Positions 1-8,982 are shown, numbered from the stretch's first letter. The stretch is 64,000 bases of DNA from Akkermansia muciniphila (GCA_943331105.2 CALQKH020000012.1:62001-126000); one strand, 5' to 3'. Numbers and translations are program-made. The notes: generated by a model not told the origin, from the sequence alone.

Positions 1-615
1 GTAAATCTGGTTCAGGCCCAGACGGTGGGCGATGGGTGCGTAGATTTCTAGCGTCTCAGCGGCGATGCGGCCCCATTTGTTGCGCGGCATGTCGGACATG
101 GTGCGCATGTTGTGGGTTCGGTCGGCCAGTTTGATCAGGATGACCCGCACGTCGCGCGCCATGGCCAGCAGCATTTTGCGAAATGACTCAGCCTGGTTTT
201 CTTCCCGGGTATTGAACTCCAGCTTCTCCAGCTTTGTCAGGCCATCGACCAATTCGGCCACTGGAGAACCAAAACGCTCGATCAGCTCAATCTTGGTGAT
301 ACCGCAATCTTCCATGGCATCGTGCAGCAAAGCTGCAGCCAGCGCTTGCGCGTCCAGCTTCCATTCGGTGCACAAACCGGCGACCGCGATGGGGTGAGTG
401 ATGTAGGGTTCACCGCTTTTGCGCATCTGCCCCAGGTGGGCTTCGTCGGCAAACTTGTAGGCTCGCCGCACCATGTCTGTCTCGGTTTCGTTCAGGTAGC
501 CCAGTTGCGCTTCCAGCACAGCAAAGCTGGCGGCTGCGGCATTCGCAGCGGCCGGGTCCGGCAGCTTGACGCGGCTGGGACTGGCTTTGGGGGTTTTGGG
601 CATCACGGCACTCAT
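1..615 (-). CDS. spoT: RelA/SpoT family (p)ppGpp synthetase/hydrolase, N-terminal part (gene runs off the window)
   Basis: The first 205 residues of a bifunctional (p)ppGpp enzyme are visible; the rest lies left of base 1. The metal-dependent HD hydrolase domain is intact: R65-K66-S67-G68 followed by a THP motif near residue 74, the HD pair at about 98-99 followed by MEDCG, and the conserved RTHNMRT stretch at about 166-172. An intact HD box favours SpoT or a bifunctional Rel over a RelA-type synthetase-only enzyme. The synthetase and TGS/ACT domains are out of view. The ATG at 615 is chosen because the homologous HD region follows at the usual distance; an in-frame ATG at 603 is an alternative. 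It lies downstream of rpoZ on the same strand, the usual gammaproteobacterial/betaproteobacterial neighbour, but a terminator-like hairpin separates the two. Confidence 0.9.
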   Translation of the reverse strand, partial: MSAVMPKTPKASPSRVKLPDPAAANAAAASFAVLEAQLGYLNETETDMVRRAYKFADEAHLGQMRKSGEPYITHPIAVAGLCTEWKLDAQALAAALLHDAMEDCGITKIELIERFGSPVAELVDGLTKLEKLEFNTREENQAESFRKMLLAMARDVRVILIKLADRTHNMRTMSDMPRNKWGRIAAETLEIYAPIAHRLGLNQIY

Positions 616-654
616 GGCATCAATGTAACGTAAGCCAGAAGGGGCTCGATAAAA

Positions 655-681
655 GGCCAAAAAAAAGCCCCAAGACGGGGC
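655..681 (-). terminator. Rho-independent terminator downstream of rpoZ
   Basis: Bases 667-671 (GCCCC) pair with 677-681 (GGGGC) around a 5-nt loop. Read on the minus strand, the stem is followed by a run of at least six U. On the plus strand it is also followed by AATTTTTT, so it could act in both directions. It sits between rpoZ and spoT, so at least part of the rpoZ transcripts should end here. Confidence 0.75.
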
Positions 682-735
682 AATTTTTTGAGTGGTCAAA
701 ACCGGTGTCAACCGGTCTTGGCCTTAGGGCTTATT

Positions 736-936
736 TCAGGATACGCGCTTGAGCATCTCGATGCCGACTTTGCCAGCTGCGATTTCGCGCAATGCGGTCA
801 CGCCAGGCTTGTTTTTACTCTCAATGCGGGCAGTATGGCCTTGGCTCAGCATGCGTGCGCGGTAAGTGGCGGCCAAAACCAACTGAAAGCGGTTAGGGAT
901 TTGTTCCAGGCAGTCTTCAACGGTGATGCGGGCCAT
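736..936 (-). CDS. rpoZ: DNA-directed RNA polymerase omega subunit
   Basis: A 66-residue protein beginning MARITVEDC, with the conserved NRFQLVLAA and ARIES segments of bacterial omega. Omega helps fold and assemble beta-prime and forms part of the ppGpp site 1 in proteobacterial RNA polymerase. The frame is open further upstream to 1047, but the ATG at 936 is chosen because it gives the exact family N-terminus, and the upstream part overlaps gmk. It follows gmk by 31 nt in a gmk-rpoZ-spoT order typical of proteobacteria; functionally this couples guanylate metabolism, RNA polymerase and ppGpp. Confidence 0.95.
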   Translation of the reverse strand: MARITVEDCLEQIPNRFQLVLAATYRARMLSQGHTARIESKNKPGVTALREIAAGKVGIEMLKRVS

Positions 937-967
937 GATGTTTTCCTTGAGAATTTTTGTGCTGGGT

Positions 968-1588
968 TCAAGCCATTTTGAGAGCTTGAAAGGTTTCAGG
1001 CCGTGCCCGGCGCTGAACGTGGTACTTGAGACGCTGGGCGTGGACAACCGCTTTCAGGTCAAACAAGGCTCGGTCAAATACTTCATTGATTATAACGAAG
1101 TCAAATTCTGGGGCCTGTGCCATCTCGACAGCGGCGTTTTGTAAGCGCAGTTCTATGATTTCCGGGGCATCCTCACCGCGGCGTTCCAAGCGGGACCTCA
1201 GCTCTTCCCAGCTGGGGGGCAATATGAAAATGAGCACCGCATTGGCGTACATCTTTTTGATCTGTAGCGCGCCTTGGTAGTCGATCTCCAGAATCACATC
1301 GGCCCCTTGGGCCATGCGGTCTTCGATCATCTTTTTGGAGGTGCCGTAGCGCTGACCGTGCACATGGGCCCATTCGACAAAAGCATCGGCCGCCACCATG
1401 GCGTCGAATTCTTGCGTCGAGACAAAGAAGTATTCGCGGCCATGCTTTTCCTGGCCCCGGGGGGCACGGGTGGTGTGCGAGACGGTGGGTTGAACGCGTG
1501 AGTCCAGCTCCATCAAGGCTTTGACCAAGCTGGATTTTCCGGCTCCGCTGGGAGCGGCCACGACAAAAAGGTTTCCTGGGTAATCCAT
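968..1588 (-). CDS. gmk: Guanylate kinase
   Basis: A 206-residue nucleoside monophosphate kinase that converts GMP and ATP to GDP and ADP. The P-loop APSGAGKSS lies at residues 12-20. The GMP-binding region follows, with SHTTRAPR and the GREYFFV segment, and the lid and C-terminal helices are complete. The length matches the bacterial family. The ATG at 1588 lies only 11 nt after the yicC stop, so yicC, gmk and rpoZ probably form one transcript. Confidence 0.96.
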   Translation of the reverse strand: MDYPGNLFVVAAPSGAGKSSLVKALMELDSRVQPTVSHTTRAPRGQEKHGREYFFVSTQEFDAMVAADAFVEWAHVHGQRYGTSKKMIEDRMAQGADVILEIDYQGALQIKKMYANAVLIFILPPSWEELRSRLERRGEDAPEIIELRLQNAAVEMAQAPEFDFVIINEVFDRALFDLKAVVHAQRLKYHVQRRARPETFQALKMA

Positions 1589-1599
1589 GCTGGGGCTCT

Positions 1600-2517
1600 T
1601 TATTCGATGTTCTGGACTTGTTCGCGCATTTGTTCAATCAGCACCTTCATGTCCACCGAGATGCGCGTCATCTCCAAGACCGCCGATTTGGAGCCCAGGG
1701 TGTTGGCTTCGCGGTGCAACTCCTGGATCAAGAAGTCCAGGCGTTTGCCAATGTCGCCGCCCTTGTTGAGCAGGCGGGAGAGTTCGTCCAGGTGCGAGCG
1801 CAGGCGGGTGAGTTCTTCGGCCACGTCGATGCGGATGGCAAAAGCTGTGGCTTCGGTCAGTGCCCGGTCTTGGGCGGCTTCGGGCAAGTGGCTGCCGTCG
1901 GCCAGAGCCATGGCGTCTTTCCAGCGCTCCAAAAAGCGCTGGCGCTGCTGCTCGACCAATTGCGGCACCAGCGGTACGGCCTGTTCGGCCAGGCCGCGCA
2001 GCTGCTCAATGTGGCCTTGCAGCATCTCGGTCAAGCGGGCGCCTTCACGGGCGCGGGCTTCGCGCAGCGCGTCCACCGCTTGGGTGGCCAATTGCATCCA
2101 GGCGGCTTCGTCGAGGGTTGCTTGGCCCGAGCTGCCAGTGCTCATGCGCAGCACGTCGGCCACGCTCAAGGACCGGGCACTGGGCAACCAATCTTGAATT
2201 TTTTCTTGCAGGGCCGCGATTTTTTGCAGGGCTTGGTGGTTAGGCGCTTGCAGGGCAGCGCCGTCGCCTGCGTCCTGGCTGGCGCGCACTTCGACTTTGC
2301 CGCGTTTGATCTGGCGGGTGATCAGCTCGCGCAGGCCGGGTTCGAGCTGGCGCAGCTCTTCGGGCAGGCGAAAACTCAGGTCGAGGAAGCGGCTGTTGAC
2401 CGAGCGGATTTCAAGCCCCAATCGGGCTGTGTGGGCCGCGTTGGCAGAGGCGTCGCCGTCTGCGGCCAGCGGGCTGTGTTGCACGCTGGCGTATCCGGTC
2501 ATACTGTAAACTGGCAT
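1600..2517 (-). CDS. yicC: YicC-family endoribonuclease
   Basis: A 305-residue protein beginning [11 protein letters not shown], the hallmark YicC N-terminus, and ending in the conserved C-terminal domain ([16 protein letters not shown] near the end). E. coli YicC is known as an endoribonuclease that takes part in small-RNA turnover; the function here is inferred from family membership. It is the first gene of the yicC-gmk-rpoZ run. A low-complexity alanine-rich insert lies near residues 20-30 ([14 protein letters not shown]), which is not a known functional element. It is divergent from rph, with about 170 nt between the two start codons. Confidence 0.9.
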   Translation of the reverse strand: MPVYSMTGYASVQHSPLAADGDASANAAHTARLGLEIRSVNSRFLDLSFRLPEELRQLEPGLRELITRQIKRGKVEVRASQDAGDGAALQAPNHQALQKIAALQEKIQDWLPSARSLSVADVLRMSTGSSGQATLDEAAWMQLATQAVDALREARAREGARLTEMLQGHIEQLRGLAEQAVPLVPQLVEQQRQRFLERWKDAMALADGSHLPEAAQDRALTEATAFAIRIDVAEELTRLRSHLDELSRLLNKGGDIGKRLDFLIQELHREANTLGSKSAVLEMTRISVDMKVLIEQMREQVQNIE

Positions 2518-2685
2518 CGATCAAGTCCCTTGTGACAGCGCTTGGCCCCATGGTCATGACACGCTGCTGATGCCCAGTTTGGCTGAGCATGAAACGAGGC
2601 ATTATCTCAAACTCTTGTGTCCGCTCCGCCCGCTCATTGCCGGGCGCACAGCCAGGACCCAAGGGCCAACCACTTCAGCGCCACC

Positions 2686-3444
2686 ATGAACACCACCAGC
2701 ACCTACATCCGAACCGGTCGCCCCGCCGACGCCCTGCGCCCCGTGCGCATCACCCGCGGTTACACCGTGCATGCCGAAGGCTCGGTGTTGATCGAGTTTG
2801 GCCAGACCCGTGTGCTGTGCACCGCCTCGGTCGAAGAAAAAGTGCCAGGCCACAAAAAAGGCAGTGGCGAGGGCTGGGTCACGGCCGAATACGGCATGCT
2901 GCCACGTGCCACCCACACACGGGGCGACCGCGAGGCCGCACGCGGCAAGCAAAGCGGCCGCACACAAGAGATTCAGCGGCTGATTGGCCGATCATTGCGC
3001 GCGGTGTTTGATTTGAAGAAATTGGGCGAGCGCACCATTCACCTTGACTGCGACGTTTTGCAAGCCGATGGCGGCACCCGCACCGCCAGCATCACGGGCG
3101 CTTTTGTGGCGGCCCAAGACGCCGTGAACTGGTTGATGAAGACCGGCAAACTGACCGAATCCCCCATTCTGGACCGCGTGGCAGCCATCTCGGTGGGTTT
3201 GAAAAGTGGCAACGCCTTGCTGGACTTGGATTACCCAGAAGACTCGGCATGTGACACCGACATGAACGTGGTCATGACCGGTGCAGGCAACTTTGTGGAA
3301 GTGCAGGGCACAGCCGAAGGCGTGGCCTTTACCCGCGTTGAAATGGACCGCATGCTGGCCCTGGCCGAAAAAGGCATTGCTCAGCTGGTACAGCTGCAAA
3401 AGCAGGCGCACGACGCGCCCCAAACCCTGACTTTCAGCGCCTGA
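2686..3444 (+). CDS. rph: Ribonuclease PH
   Basis: A 252-residue phosphate-dependent 3'-5' exoribonuclease that trims tRNA 3' ends. The sequence begins with [15 protein letters not shown] and LRPV, the usual RNase PH opening, and contains the conserved [15 protein letters not shown] and [12 protein letters not shown] segments. An in-frame ATG at 2617 would add 23 residues with no family counterpart, so the ATG at 2686 was chosen. It is the first gene of an rph-rdgB-hemW run, an arrangement common in Burkholderiales; rdgB starts 14 nt after its stop. Confidence 0.95.
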   Translation: MNTTSTYIRTGRPADALRPVRITRGYTVHAEGSVLIEFGQTRVLCTASVEEKVPGHKKGSGEGWVTAEYGMLPRATHTRGDREAARGKQSGRTQEIQRLIGRSLRAVFDLKKLGERTIHLDCDVLQADGGTRTASITGAFVAAQDAVNWLMKTGKLTESPILDRVAAISVGLKSGNALLDLDYPEDSACDTDMNVVMTGAGNFVEVQGTAEGVAFTRVEMDRMLALAEKGIAQLVQLQKQAHDAPQTLTFSA

Positions 3445-3457
3445 ACCCGCCCCCACC

Positions 3458-4081
3458 ATGAAAATCGTTCTGGCCTCCAACAACGCGGGCAAACTGGCCG
3501 AGTTGCAAACCCTGTTTGCGACTCTGGGCATGACGCTGGTGCGCCAGTCTGAGCTGAACATCCCCGAGGCGGCAGAGCCGTTCAAGACCTTTGTTGAAAA
3601 CGCATTGGCCAAAGCTCGGCACGCGGCGCTCTTGAGTGGCATGCCCGCTTTGGCCGATGACGCGGGTTTGTGCGTGGACGCCTTTGGCGGTCAACCCGGT
3701 GTGGATACAGCGTATTACGCCACCCGCTTTGGCTACCCCAAAGGGGACGACACCAACGTGACTGCTTTGTTGGAACAAATGCAGGGTATCCAAGGTGCGG
3801 AGCAGCGTCGCGCCGCCATGGTCAGCACCTTGGTGGCGCTGCGCAGCGCCGACGACCCGGAGCCGCTGATCGCGGTGGGCCGGGTGGTGGTGCAGATCAC
3901 GCCCGAGCGCCGGGGCAGCAACGGCTTTGGCTTTGACCCTGTGATGTGGCTGCCCGAATTTGGCAAGACCTTTGCAGAGCTGCCCCCTGAAGTCAAAAAC
4001 GCCCACAGCCACCGGGGCCGCGCCGCACAAGCCATGCTGGCGCTGATGCGTGAGCGCTGGCTGGCTGGTTTTGCCGCGTGA
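3458..4081 (+). CDS. rdgB: Non-canonical purine NTP pyrophosphatase (XTP/dITP diphosphatase)
   Basis: A 207-residue Ham1/RdgB protein that removes dITP, ITP and XTP from nucleotide pools. Visible motifs are the N-terminal ASNNAGKLAEL nucleotide-binding stretch, the catalytic ADDAGLCVDA and the substrate loop RGSNGFGFDPV, with the SHRGRA segment close to the C-terminus. The length fits the family. It is tightly coupled to rph upstream and hemW downstream. Confidence 0.95.
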   Translation: MKIVLASNNAGKLAELQTLFATLGMTLVRQSELNIPEAAEPFKTFVENALAKARHAALLSGMPALADDAGLCVDAFGGQPGVDTAYYATRFGYPKGDDTNVTALLEQMQGIQGAEQRRAAMVSTLVALRSADDPEPLIAVGRVVVQITPERRGSNGFGFDPVMWLPEFGKTFAELPPEVKNAHSHRGRAAQAMLALMRERWLAGFAA

Positions 4082-4088
4082 GCCAACC

Positions 4089-5300
4089 ATGAGCGACATG
4101 ATGGACCCGGTGCACGCCATGCGACCAGGCGTGCTGCAACTGAACGCTTTGCCGCCGCTGTCGCTGTATGTGCACCTGCCGTGGTGCATCAAGAAGTGCC
4201 CGTATTGCGATTTCAACTCGCATGAATTCCGAGAGGGCGCTGACCCGGTGTCGATGCAAGACGCCTACATCAACGCGCTGTTCGCCGACCTCGAAGCCAG
4301 TCTGCCCTTGATCTGGGGGCGCAGCATCCAGACTGTGTTTTTGGGCGGTGGCACACCCAGTTTGTTCTCCCCCGAAGCGATTGACCGTTTGGTCTCTGGC
4401 ATCCGCGCCCGCGTGCGCTTGGCCCCTGACGCCGAGATCACCATGGAAGCCAATCCCGGCACATTCGAAAAAGACCGTTTCACGGCCTTCCACCAAGCGG
4501 GCATCACCCGCTTGTCGATCGGGGTGCAGAGTTTTGACAATGAACACCTGAAGGCGCTGGGCCGGGTGCATGACCGTGATCAGGCGCTGGCTGCCGTGGC
4601 CGAAGCCGCCCAGGTGTTCGACACCTTCAACCTCGACCTGATGTACGCCTTGCCGGGCCAGACGCTCGACGGTCTGACGCAAGACATCCAGACCGCTTTG
4701 GATTTTGCGCCGCCGCACATCTCGATTTACCACCTGACGATCGAGCCGAACACGGTATTCGCCAAGTTCCCGCCCACTTTGCCCGAAGACGATTTGGCCT
4801 ACGAGATGATGGACCGCATCACCGAGTTGACCGGGTTGGCGGGGCTGAACCGCTACGAAGTGTCGGCCTATGCCAAGCCGGGACACCCCTGCGCCCACAA
4901 CCTGAACTACTGGCAGTTTGGCGACTATTTGGGCGTTGGGGCCGGTGCCCACAGCAAGCTCAGCTTTGCGCACCGCGTGCTGCGGCAAGTGCGTTACCGT
5001 GAACCCGCGCTTTACATGCAACAGGCTGCAAAGGGCGAGCCGGTCACACAAAGCACCGAGGTGTCGCGCCAAGACTTGCCATTTGAATTCATGCTCAATG
5101 CGCTGCGATTGCGTGAAGGGTTTGATTTGGCCGACTTTGTGGACCGCACGGGCTTGGCCATGACCAGCATCCAAAAAGGTCTGGCAGAGGCCGAGAAAAA
5201 AGGCTTGATTGCGCGTGACCTGCACCGGGTCTGGCCAACAGACCGGGGCTTTGACTTTTTGAGCGATCTGCAAGCGCTGTTTTTATCCGGCAGCGTTTGA
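4089..5300 (+). CDS. hemW: Radical SAM family heme chaperone HemW
   Basis: A 403-residue radical SAM protein of the HemN-like group. The cluster motif CxxxCxxC is at residues 33, 37 and 40 (CIKKCPYC), followed by the GGGTPSL SAM-binding stretch and the C-terminal HemW domain. The spacing and length match HemW, a heme-binding chaperone, rather than the oxygen-independent coproporphyrinogen dehydrogenase HemN, which is longer and has an extra N-terminal extension. The start at 4089 lies 7 nt after the rdgB stop; an in-frame ATG at 4050 would overlap rdgB and is less likely. Confidence 0.9.
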   Translation: MSDMMDPVHAMRPGVLQLNALPPLSLYVHLPWCIKKCPYCDFNSHEFREGADPVSMQDAYINALFADLEASLPLIWGRSIQTVFLGGGTPSLFSPEAIDRLVSGIRARVRLAPDAEITMEANPGTFEKDRFTAFHQAGITRLSIGVQSFDNEHLKALGRVHDRDQALAAVAEAAQVFDTFNLDLMYALPGQTLDGLTQDIQTALDFAPPHISIYHLTIEPNTVFAKFPPTLPEDDLAYEMMDRITELTGLAGLNRYEVSAYAKPGHPCAHNLNYWQFGDYLGVGAGAHSKLSFAHRVLRQVRYREPALYMQQAAKGEPVTQSTEVSRQDLPFEFMLNALRLREGFDLADFVDRTGLAMTSIQKGLAEAEKKGLIARDLHRVWPTDRGFDFLSDLQALFLSGSV

Positions 5301-5311
5301 GCGTCCAAAGC

Positions 5312-5884
5312 TCAGTCGGTCAGGGTAGACCTTTTCGAGCTGATCCTGTCCAAGGTAAATTTGAAACCGTAGAGCATCAGCAAGGCCCCCAAGGCGTTGC
5401 CTATGAACATGGGCCAAACATCGACCATGCTGTTGACATTTGGCTTATCGAACAAGGACCAGAGCACCTGGTGACTGATGGCGCTGGCCGCAGAGAAAAT
5501 CAAGGTCATTTGCAGCAAACGTTGGGCAGTCATGGTCAGGATGTGGTGCGCCAACCACCCTTTGTGCTGCAAGTACTTCATCACCACCCAAGGGGTCAAG
5601 CCGGACACGACGCCATTTAAAAATGGCAACAACCACGTGTCAGCCGAAAAAAGCGCGCTGTCGACGAACCAAGTGCCCAGCACCAGACCGACAGCGCCGG
5701 GCAAACCCAAAACCAGGACCAAAATCACCCGAAAGCCCTCAGGTAAAAAGACCCAACTGATGCCTTCGCTGTAGGCGAGATTCGCAAAAACCCAACCGTT
5801 GAGTTTAAAAAACAGCACAAACAAGACGGCGCTGCTCAAAGCCAGCGCCGTTTGCTCGACCCAATATCGAATGCTGCGGGTCAT
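5312..5884 (-). CDS. Small integral membrane protein, MASE1-like
   Basis: A 190-residue protein with five to six hydrophobic helices. The segment SWVFLPEGFRVILVLVLG resembles the sensory MASE1 membrane domain, in which a WLPAG-type motif precedes a helix, but no output domain (GGDEF, kinase) follows. It could be a stand-alone sensor or a channel; the function is unknown. Its ATG at 5884 overlaps the stop of the upstream regulator gene by 4 nt (ATGA), so the two are translationally coupled and probably work together. It converges with hemW, with 11 nt between the stops. Confidence 0.6.
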   Translation of the reverse strand: MTRSIRYWVEQTALALSSAVLFVLFFKLNGWVFANLAYSEGISWVFLPEGFRVILVLVLGLPGAVGLVLGTWFVDSALFSADTWLLPFLNGVVSGLTPWVVMKYLQHKGWLAHHILTMTAQRLLQMTLIFSAASAISHQVLWSLFDKPNVNSMVDVWPMFIGNALGALLMLYGFKFTLDRISSKRSTLTD

Positions 5885-6258
5885 GCCACCGTTTTTTGAT
5901 GGGCCTGCTGCATGGATTGACCCAAACTTTGGAAGTAATCCAGTGTGCGTTGGGTGGGGATCAAAAACTTGGCGCGGCGATCGCCTTCCATGTTCAGGTT
6001 GCTCAGCATGTCCTTTTCGCGCAGGCGGGTGATCCGTTTGTGCAGCGTGGCAGGCGAGCCCAGTTCGGTCAAGCCAATGGCTTCGCGCACGGTCATAGGC
6101 TGGTCTTCGTACCAATGCAAGACAACCGCTTGTAACAATGCTTTTTCGTTGGCATCCATGTCTTGCCCATCGGGCAGTGCTTGAATGACTTTGGCCAGCT
6201 GAAGAAACCGCAGGTAGGCGGAGACCATGGGGCTATTGGGATGGTTGGTATTTTCCAT
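5881..6258 (-). CDS. Winged-helix (MarR-like) transcriptional regulator
   Basis: A 125-residue protein with a predicted winged helix-turn-helix: VREAIGLTELGSPATLHKRI as the recognition part and a wing around NMEGDRRAKFLI. The family is MarR-like, but no ligand site can be read from the sequence. The ATG at 6258 is preferred to an upstream in-frame start at 6327, because the upstream part is of unusual composition and lies in an A/T-rich promoter-like stretch. It is divergent from the Gfo/Idh oxidoreductase gene and co-transcribed with the downstream membrane protein gene, which suggests that it controls one or both. Confidence 0.65.
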   Translation of the reverse strand: MENTNHPNSPMVSAYLRFLQLAKVIQALPDGQDMDANEKALLQAVVLHWYEDQPMTVREAIGLTELGSPATLHKRITRLREKDMLSNLNMEGDRRAKFLIPTQRTLDYFQSLGQSMQQAHQKTVA

Positions 6259-6341
6259 GCTGTTGAGTTTATCAATTTTAATAAATAAATAACAACTGGG
6301 GTTTGTGCGAATGGTTAAGCTAGACACCCATGGAGGAACAC

Positions 6342-7307
6342 ATGAGACATCGATTGGCGGTGATTGGTTTGGGCATCATGGGGCGGCGCATGCTGGAAAA
6401 CGTGTTGGAACACCCCGCTTTTGAGGTTTCTGGGGTTTGGGACCCGTCTGCCGAGTCTGTGGCCAAGACACGCGAGGCCGTGCCCCACGTCGCCATCCAG
6501 TCCAGCGCCGAGACCGCCATGTTGGGTGCGGATGTCGTCTATTTGGCCTGCCCGCCGGGGCCCCGAAAAAGCTACGCCTTGCAGGCAGCGGCAGCGGGTC
6601 AAGGGGTTTTCATGGAAAAACCCTTGGGCACGGATTTGCTGCAAAGCCGCGACTTGGTAGCGCAGCTGCGCCAAGGGCGCTTGCCCGGGGTGGTCAACTT
6701 CACCCAAGCCGCTTCGCGCGGATTTCAGGAGCTGCAACGCGCCATGGCTGCGGGTGAAACGGGTGAAATTTTAGGCATCGACATTGTGGTGAACTACCCC
6801 GCATGGCCCCGCGCTTGGCAAAAAGACGCCGATTGGCTGCGCTTTCGGCATGAAGGCGGCTACACCCGTGAGGTGATCTCGCATTTCCTGTTTTTGGCGG
6901 GCCGTTTTTTGGGGCCTTTGACTTTGCAGCAAGCCAGCCCCCGCTACCCGCAAGACCCCGCCTTGTGCGAGCTCGACATGTTGGCCCGCTTGACCACGGC
7001 GCACGGCAAACCGGTGACCGTGATGGCGACCACTGGGGGCCAACAGCCCGACCGCCAAGAAGTCACCGTGCGTGGCACTCGCATGAACCACCAGTTTCGC
7101 GAATTTTTCCAACTGTGGCGCTCCGATGGCGGCCCCTGGGTGGAGGCCCTGGACTGGACCACCGAAGACCCGCGCAAAAGCGCCTTGCAGCGCCAATTGA
7201 CCGAGGTGGACCTGTGGCTGCGGGGTCAGTCGCACAAACTGGCCACAGCCGAAGAGGCGTTGGCCGTGCAGGAGTTGGTGGAGGCGATGCTGGTGGGCCA
7301 GGCCTGA
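6342..7307 (+). CDS. Gfo/Idh/MocA family NAD(P)-dependent oxidoreductase
   Basis: A 321-residue protein with an N-terminal Rossmann fold (VIGLGIMGRRM near residues 6-16), the ACPP segment and the EKPLG motif characteristic of the Gfo/Idh/MocA family. The C-terminal substrate domain is present. The family oxidises or reduces sugars, inositols and related compounds; the substrate here cannot be told. The ATG at 6342 is preceded by GGAGG at a 5-nt spacing, which decides against the in-frame ATG at 6330 that lies upstream of that ribosome-binding site. It is divergent from the winged-helix regulator. Confidence 0.85.
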   Translation: MRHRLAVIGLGIMGRRMLENVLEHPAFEVSGVWDPSAESVAKTREAVPHVAIQSSAETAMLGADVVYLACPPGPRKSYALQAAAAGQGVFMEKPLGTDLLQSRDLVAQLRQGRLPGVVNFTQAASRGFQELQRAMAAGETGEILGIDIVVNYPAWPRAWQKDADWLRFRHEGGYTREVISHFLFLAGRFLGPLTLQQASPRYPQDPALCELDMLARLTTAHGKPVTVMATTGGQQPDRQEVTVRGTRMNHQFREFFQLWRSDGGPWVEALDWTTEDPRKSALQRQLTEVDLWLRGQSHKLATAEEALAVQELVEAMLVGQA

Positions 7308-7404
7308 AAGCGGAGGGCAGTGCGCCACCCGGCAGAAGTTCAGCTGTGCTACACCTTGTTGGGTGGTTTTGATACGGACTTACCCTGTGAAGCTGCTGAC
7401 GTGA

Positions 7405-7434
7405 TTGACGGATTTTGCTCGCCGTGGCTAATAT
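7405..7434 (+). promoter_or_regulatory. Sigma-70 type promoter for the alpha-hydroxy-acid oxidase gene
   Basis: A TTGACG -35 element at 7405-7410 and a TAATAT -10 element at 7429-7434 are separated by 18 nt. This predicts a start of transcription near 7441, about 60 nt before the chosen start codon. Confidence 0.5.
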
Positions 7435-7503
7435 GAAAACTCAACTTTTTATAAAGATGGCGAAAAAAATCCAATGCTTGCAAGCGACCCAGGTGCTGAC
7501 GCC

Positions 7504-8712
7504 ATGAGTCCACCCAAACCGTTTGTGAACGCTGGCTTGAACGTTGGCTTAGAGAGGGCCATCAACATCGCGGATTTGCGGCGCATGGCCCAAAAACGTT
7601 TGCCCAAAGCGGTGTTCGAGTTCATCGACGGCGGGGCCGAGGACGAGGTCACTTTGCGCGAAAACCGCGCTGCTTTTGAGCGCACCCTATTGTGCCCTCG
7701 GGTGCTCAACGATGTCAGCCAACCCGACATGCAAACGCCTTGGCCTGGACGAACCGCTCAAGCGCCTATCGTCATTGCACCTATGGGCTCGTGCGTGTTG
7801 GCTTGGCCCCAGGCCGACATCGCGATTGCCAAAGCAGCCGCCTCTTTGGGGCTGCCTTACACCTTGTCGACCATGGCCACCACCAGCATCGAGGCCATGG
7901 CCGACGCCGTGCAGGGCGATTTGTGGTTCCAGCTCTACGTCTTGAAAGACCACGCCTTCAATGACCAGCTGGTCCAGCGCGCACAAGCCGCAGGCTATGG
8001 CACGCTGGTGGTCACGCTCGACCTGCAAGCGGGCGGCAAGCGAGAGCGTGATTTGCGCAACGGCATCACGGTGCCCTTGCGCCTGAACATGCGACAAGTG
8101 CTCAGTGGCCTGGCTCACCCGGCTTGGGCTTGGCAAATGATTCGGGGCGGTTCGCCCCAGTATGAAAACGTCAAAGGCTACATGGGTCAGCAATCGGCCG
8201 ACCTGACCATTGCGGCCAAGGTCGGCCAAAGTCTGGACCCGGCCTATGACTGGGACGATCTGGCCCGGTTGCGCGATCGCTGGAAAGGTCAACTCATGGT
8301 CAAAGGCGTAGCCCATCCCGACGACGCCTGGCGCTTGGCTCAAATGGGCGTGGACACCCTGTGGATCTCCAACCACGGCGGGCGTCAGTTGGATGGGGCA
8401 GCCGCGACCTTGGATGCCTTGCCCGCCATTGCCCGCCGATTGGCGGGCAAGATGCCTTTGCTGCTCGACTCTGGCGTGCGCCGTGGGGTGGACATCCTCA
8501 AGGCCCACACCTTGGGCGCGCAAGCCGTTGCGGTGGGCCGTGCCGTGCTTTATGGCGCCGCCGCAGGCGGCGAGGCAGGAGCAAGACATGCCTTGCAAAT
8601 TCTGATGGATGAGTTGCGTCTGTCGATGAAGCTCTCAGGCCTGGCACGCTGGGGCGATGCCGCGGATTTGGTCGCCCCACCCACCCTACCCAAGCCATCG
8701 ACGCCGTCTTAA
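7504..8712 (+). CDS. FMN-dependent alpha-hydroxy-acid dehydrogenase (lactate dehydrogenase-like)
   Basis: A 402-residue (S)-2-hydroxy-acid oxidase family protein (lactate dehydrogenase, glycolate oxidase, mandelate dehydrogenase). It shows the N-terminal DLRRMAQKRLPKAVFEFIDGGAEDE segment (split here: DLRRMAQKRLP then FEFIDGGAEDE), the PMG FMN loop, and the catalytic SNHGGRQLDGA motif with the active-site His. LLDSGVRRGVDILKA and AVAVGRA bind the FMN phosphate. Most such proteobacterial enzymes act on L-lactate and feed electrons to quinone; the exact substrate is inferred only. Neither possible start (7474 or 7504) has a strong ribosome-binding site. Confidence 0.85.
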   Translation: MSPPKPFVNAGLNVGLERAINIADLRRMAQKRLPKAVFEFIDGGAEDEVTLRENRAAFERTLLCPRVLNDVSQPDMQTPWPGRTAQAPIVIAPMGSCVLAWPQADIAIAKAAASLGLPYTLSTMATTSIEAMADAVQGDLWFQLYVLKDHAFNDQLVQRAQAAGYGTLVVTLDLQAGGKRERDLRNGITVPLRLNMRQVLSGLAHPAWAWQMIRGGSPQYENVKGYMGQQSADLTIAAKVGQSLDPAYDWDDLARLRDRWKGQLMVKGVAHPDDAWRLAQMGVDTLWISNHGGRQLDGAAATLDALPAIARRLAGKMPLLLDSGVRRGVDILKAHTLGAQAVAVGRAVLYGAAAGGEAGARHALQILMDELRLSMKLSGLARWGDAADLVAPPTLPKPSTPS

Positions 8713-8765
8713 GCCAACCCGGTTCCCCCGTTGTCTTTTCTTTCAACCACAACCAGGAGACTTTC

Positions 8766-8843
8766 ATGGAGCAACTTTTCTGGTCACAGTTCTGTGAGTC
8801 ACCTTTTGGCAACTTCATGGACAGCACCATCAAGCGCGGTTGA
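8766..8843 (+). CDS. Small ORF, 25 residues, with a good ribosome-binding site
   Basis: The ORF begins at the ATG at 8766, 5 nt after AGGAGA, and encodes MEQLFWSQFCESPFGNFMDS plus five further residues before TGA. It lies 53 nt downstream of the hydroxy-acid oxidase stop on the same strand, so it may be the last cistron of that transcript. No family is recognised. It contains no transmembrane segment. The strong Shine-Dalgarno sequence makes translation plausible; coding status is otherwise unproven. Confidence 0.4.
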   Translation: MEQLFWSQFCESPFGNFMDSTIKRG

Positions 8844-8962
8844 CTCGCGTGTGAGCGCCCAGGCCTGGTCTTGACCTTGGCGCCACTGGCTGCAGGCCCC
8901 ACTTGGGATCTGCGGCTTTTTTGCATGCAGGCCCCAAGTGCGCGGGGCTTTTGTCCAGACAA

Positions 8963-8982
8963 CAAAAAAGCGCCTGAGCGCT
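8963..8982 (-). terminator. Rho-independent terminator of tRNA-Ser
   Basis: On the minus strand an AGCGC stem, TCAG loop and GCGCT stem (8969-8982) are followed by a run of six U. It lies 18 nt beyond the tRNA 3' end. Confidence 0.85.

Noticed and set aside
8900..8945. Possible terminator after the 25-codon ORF (arms CACTTGGG and CCCAAGTG).
   Set aside because: The loop would be about 27 nt and a U-run lies inside the loop and not after the stem, so it is not a convincing terminator.
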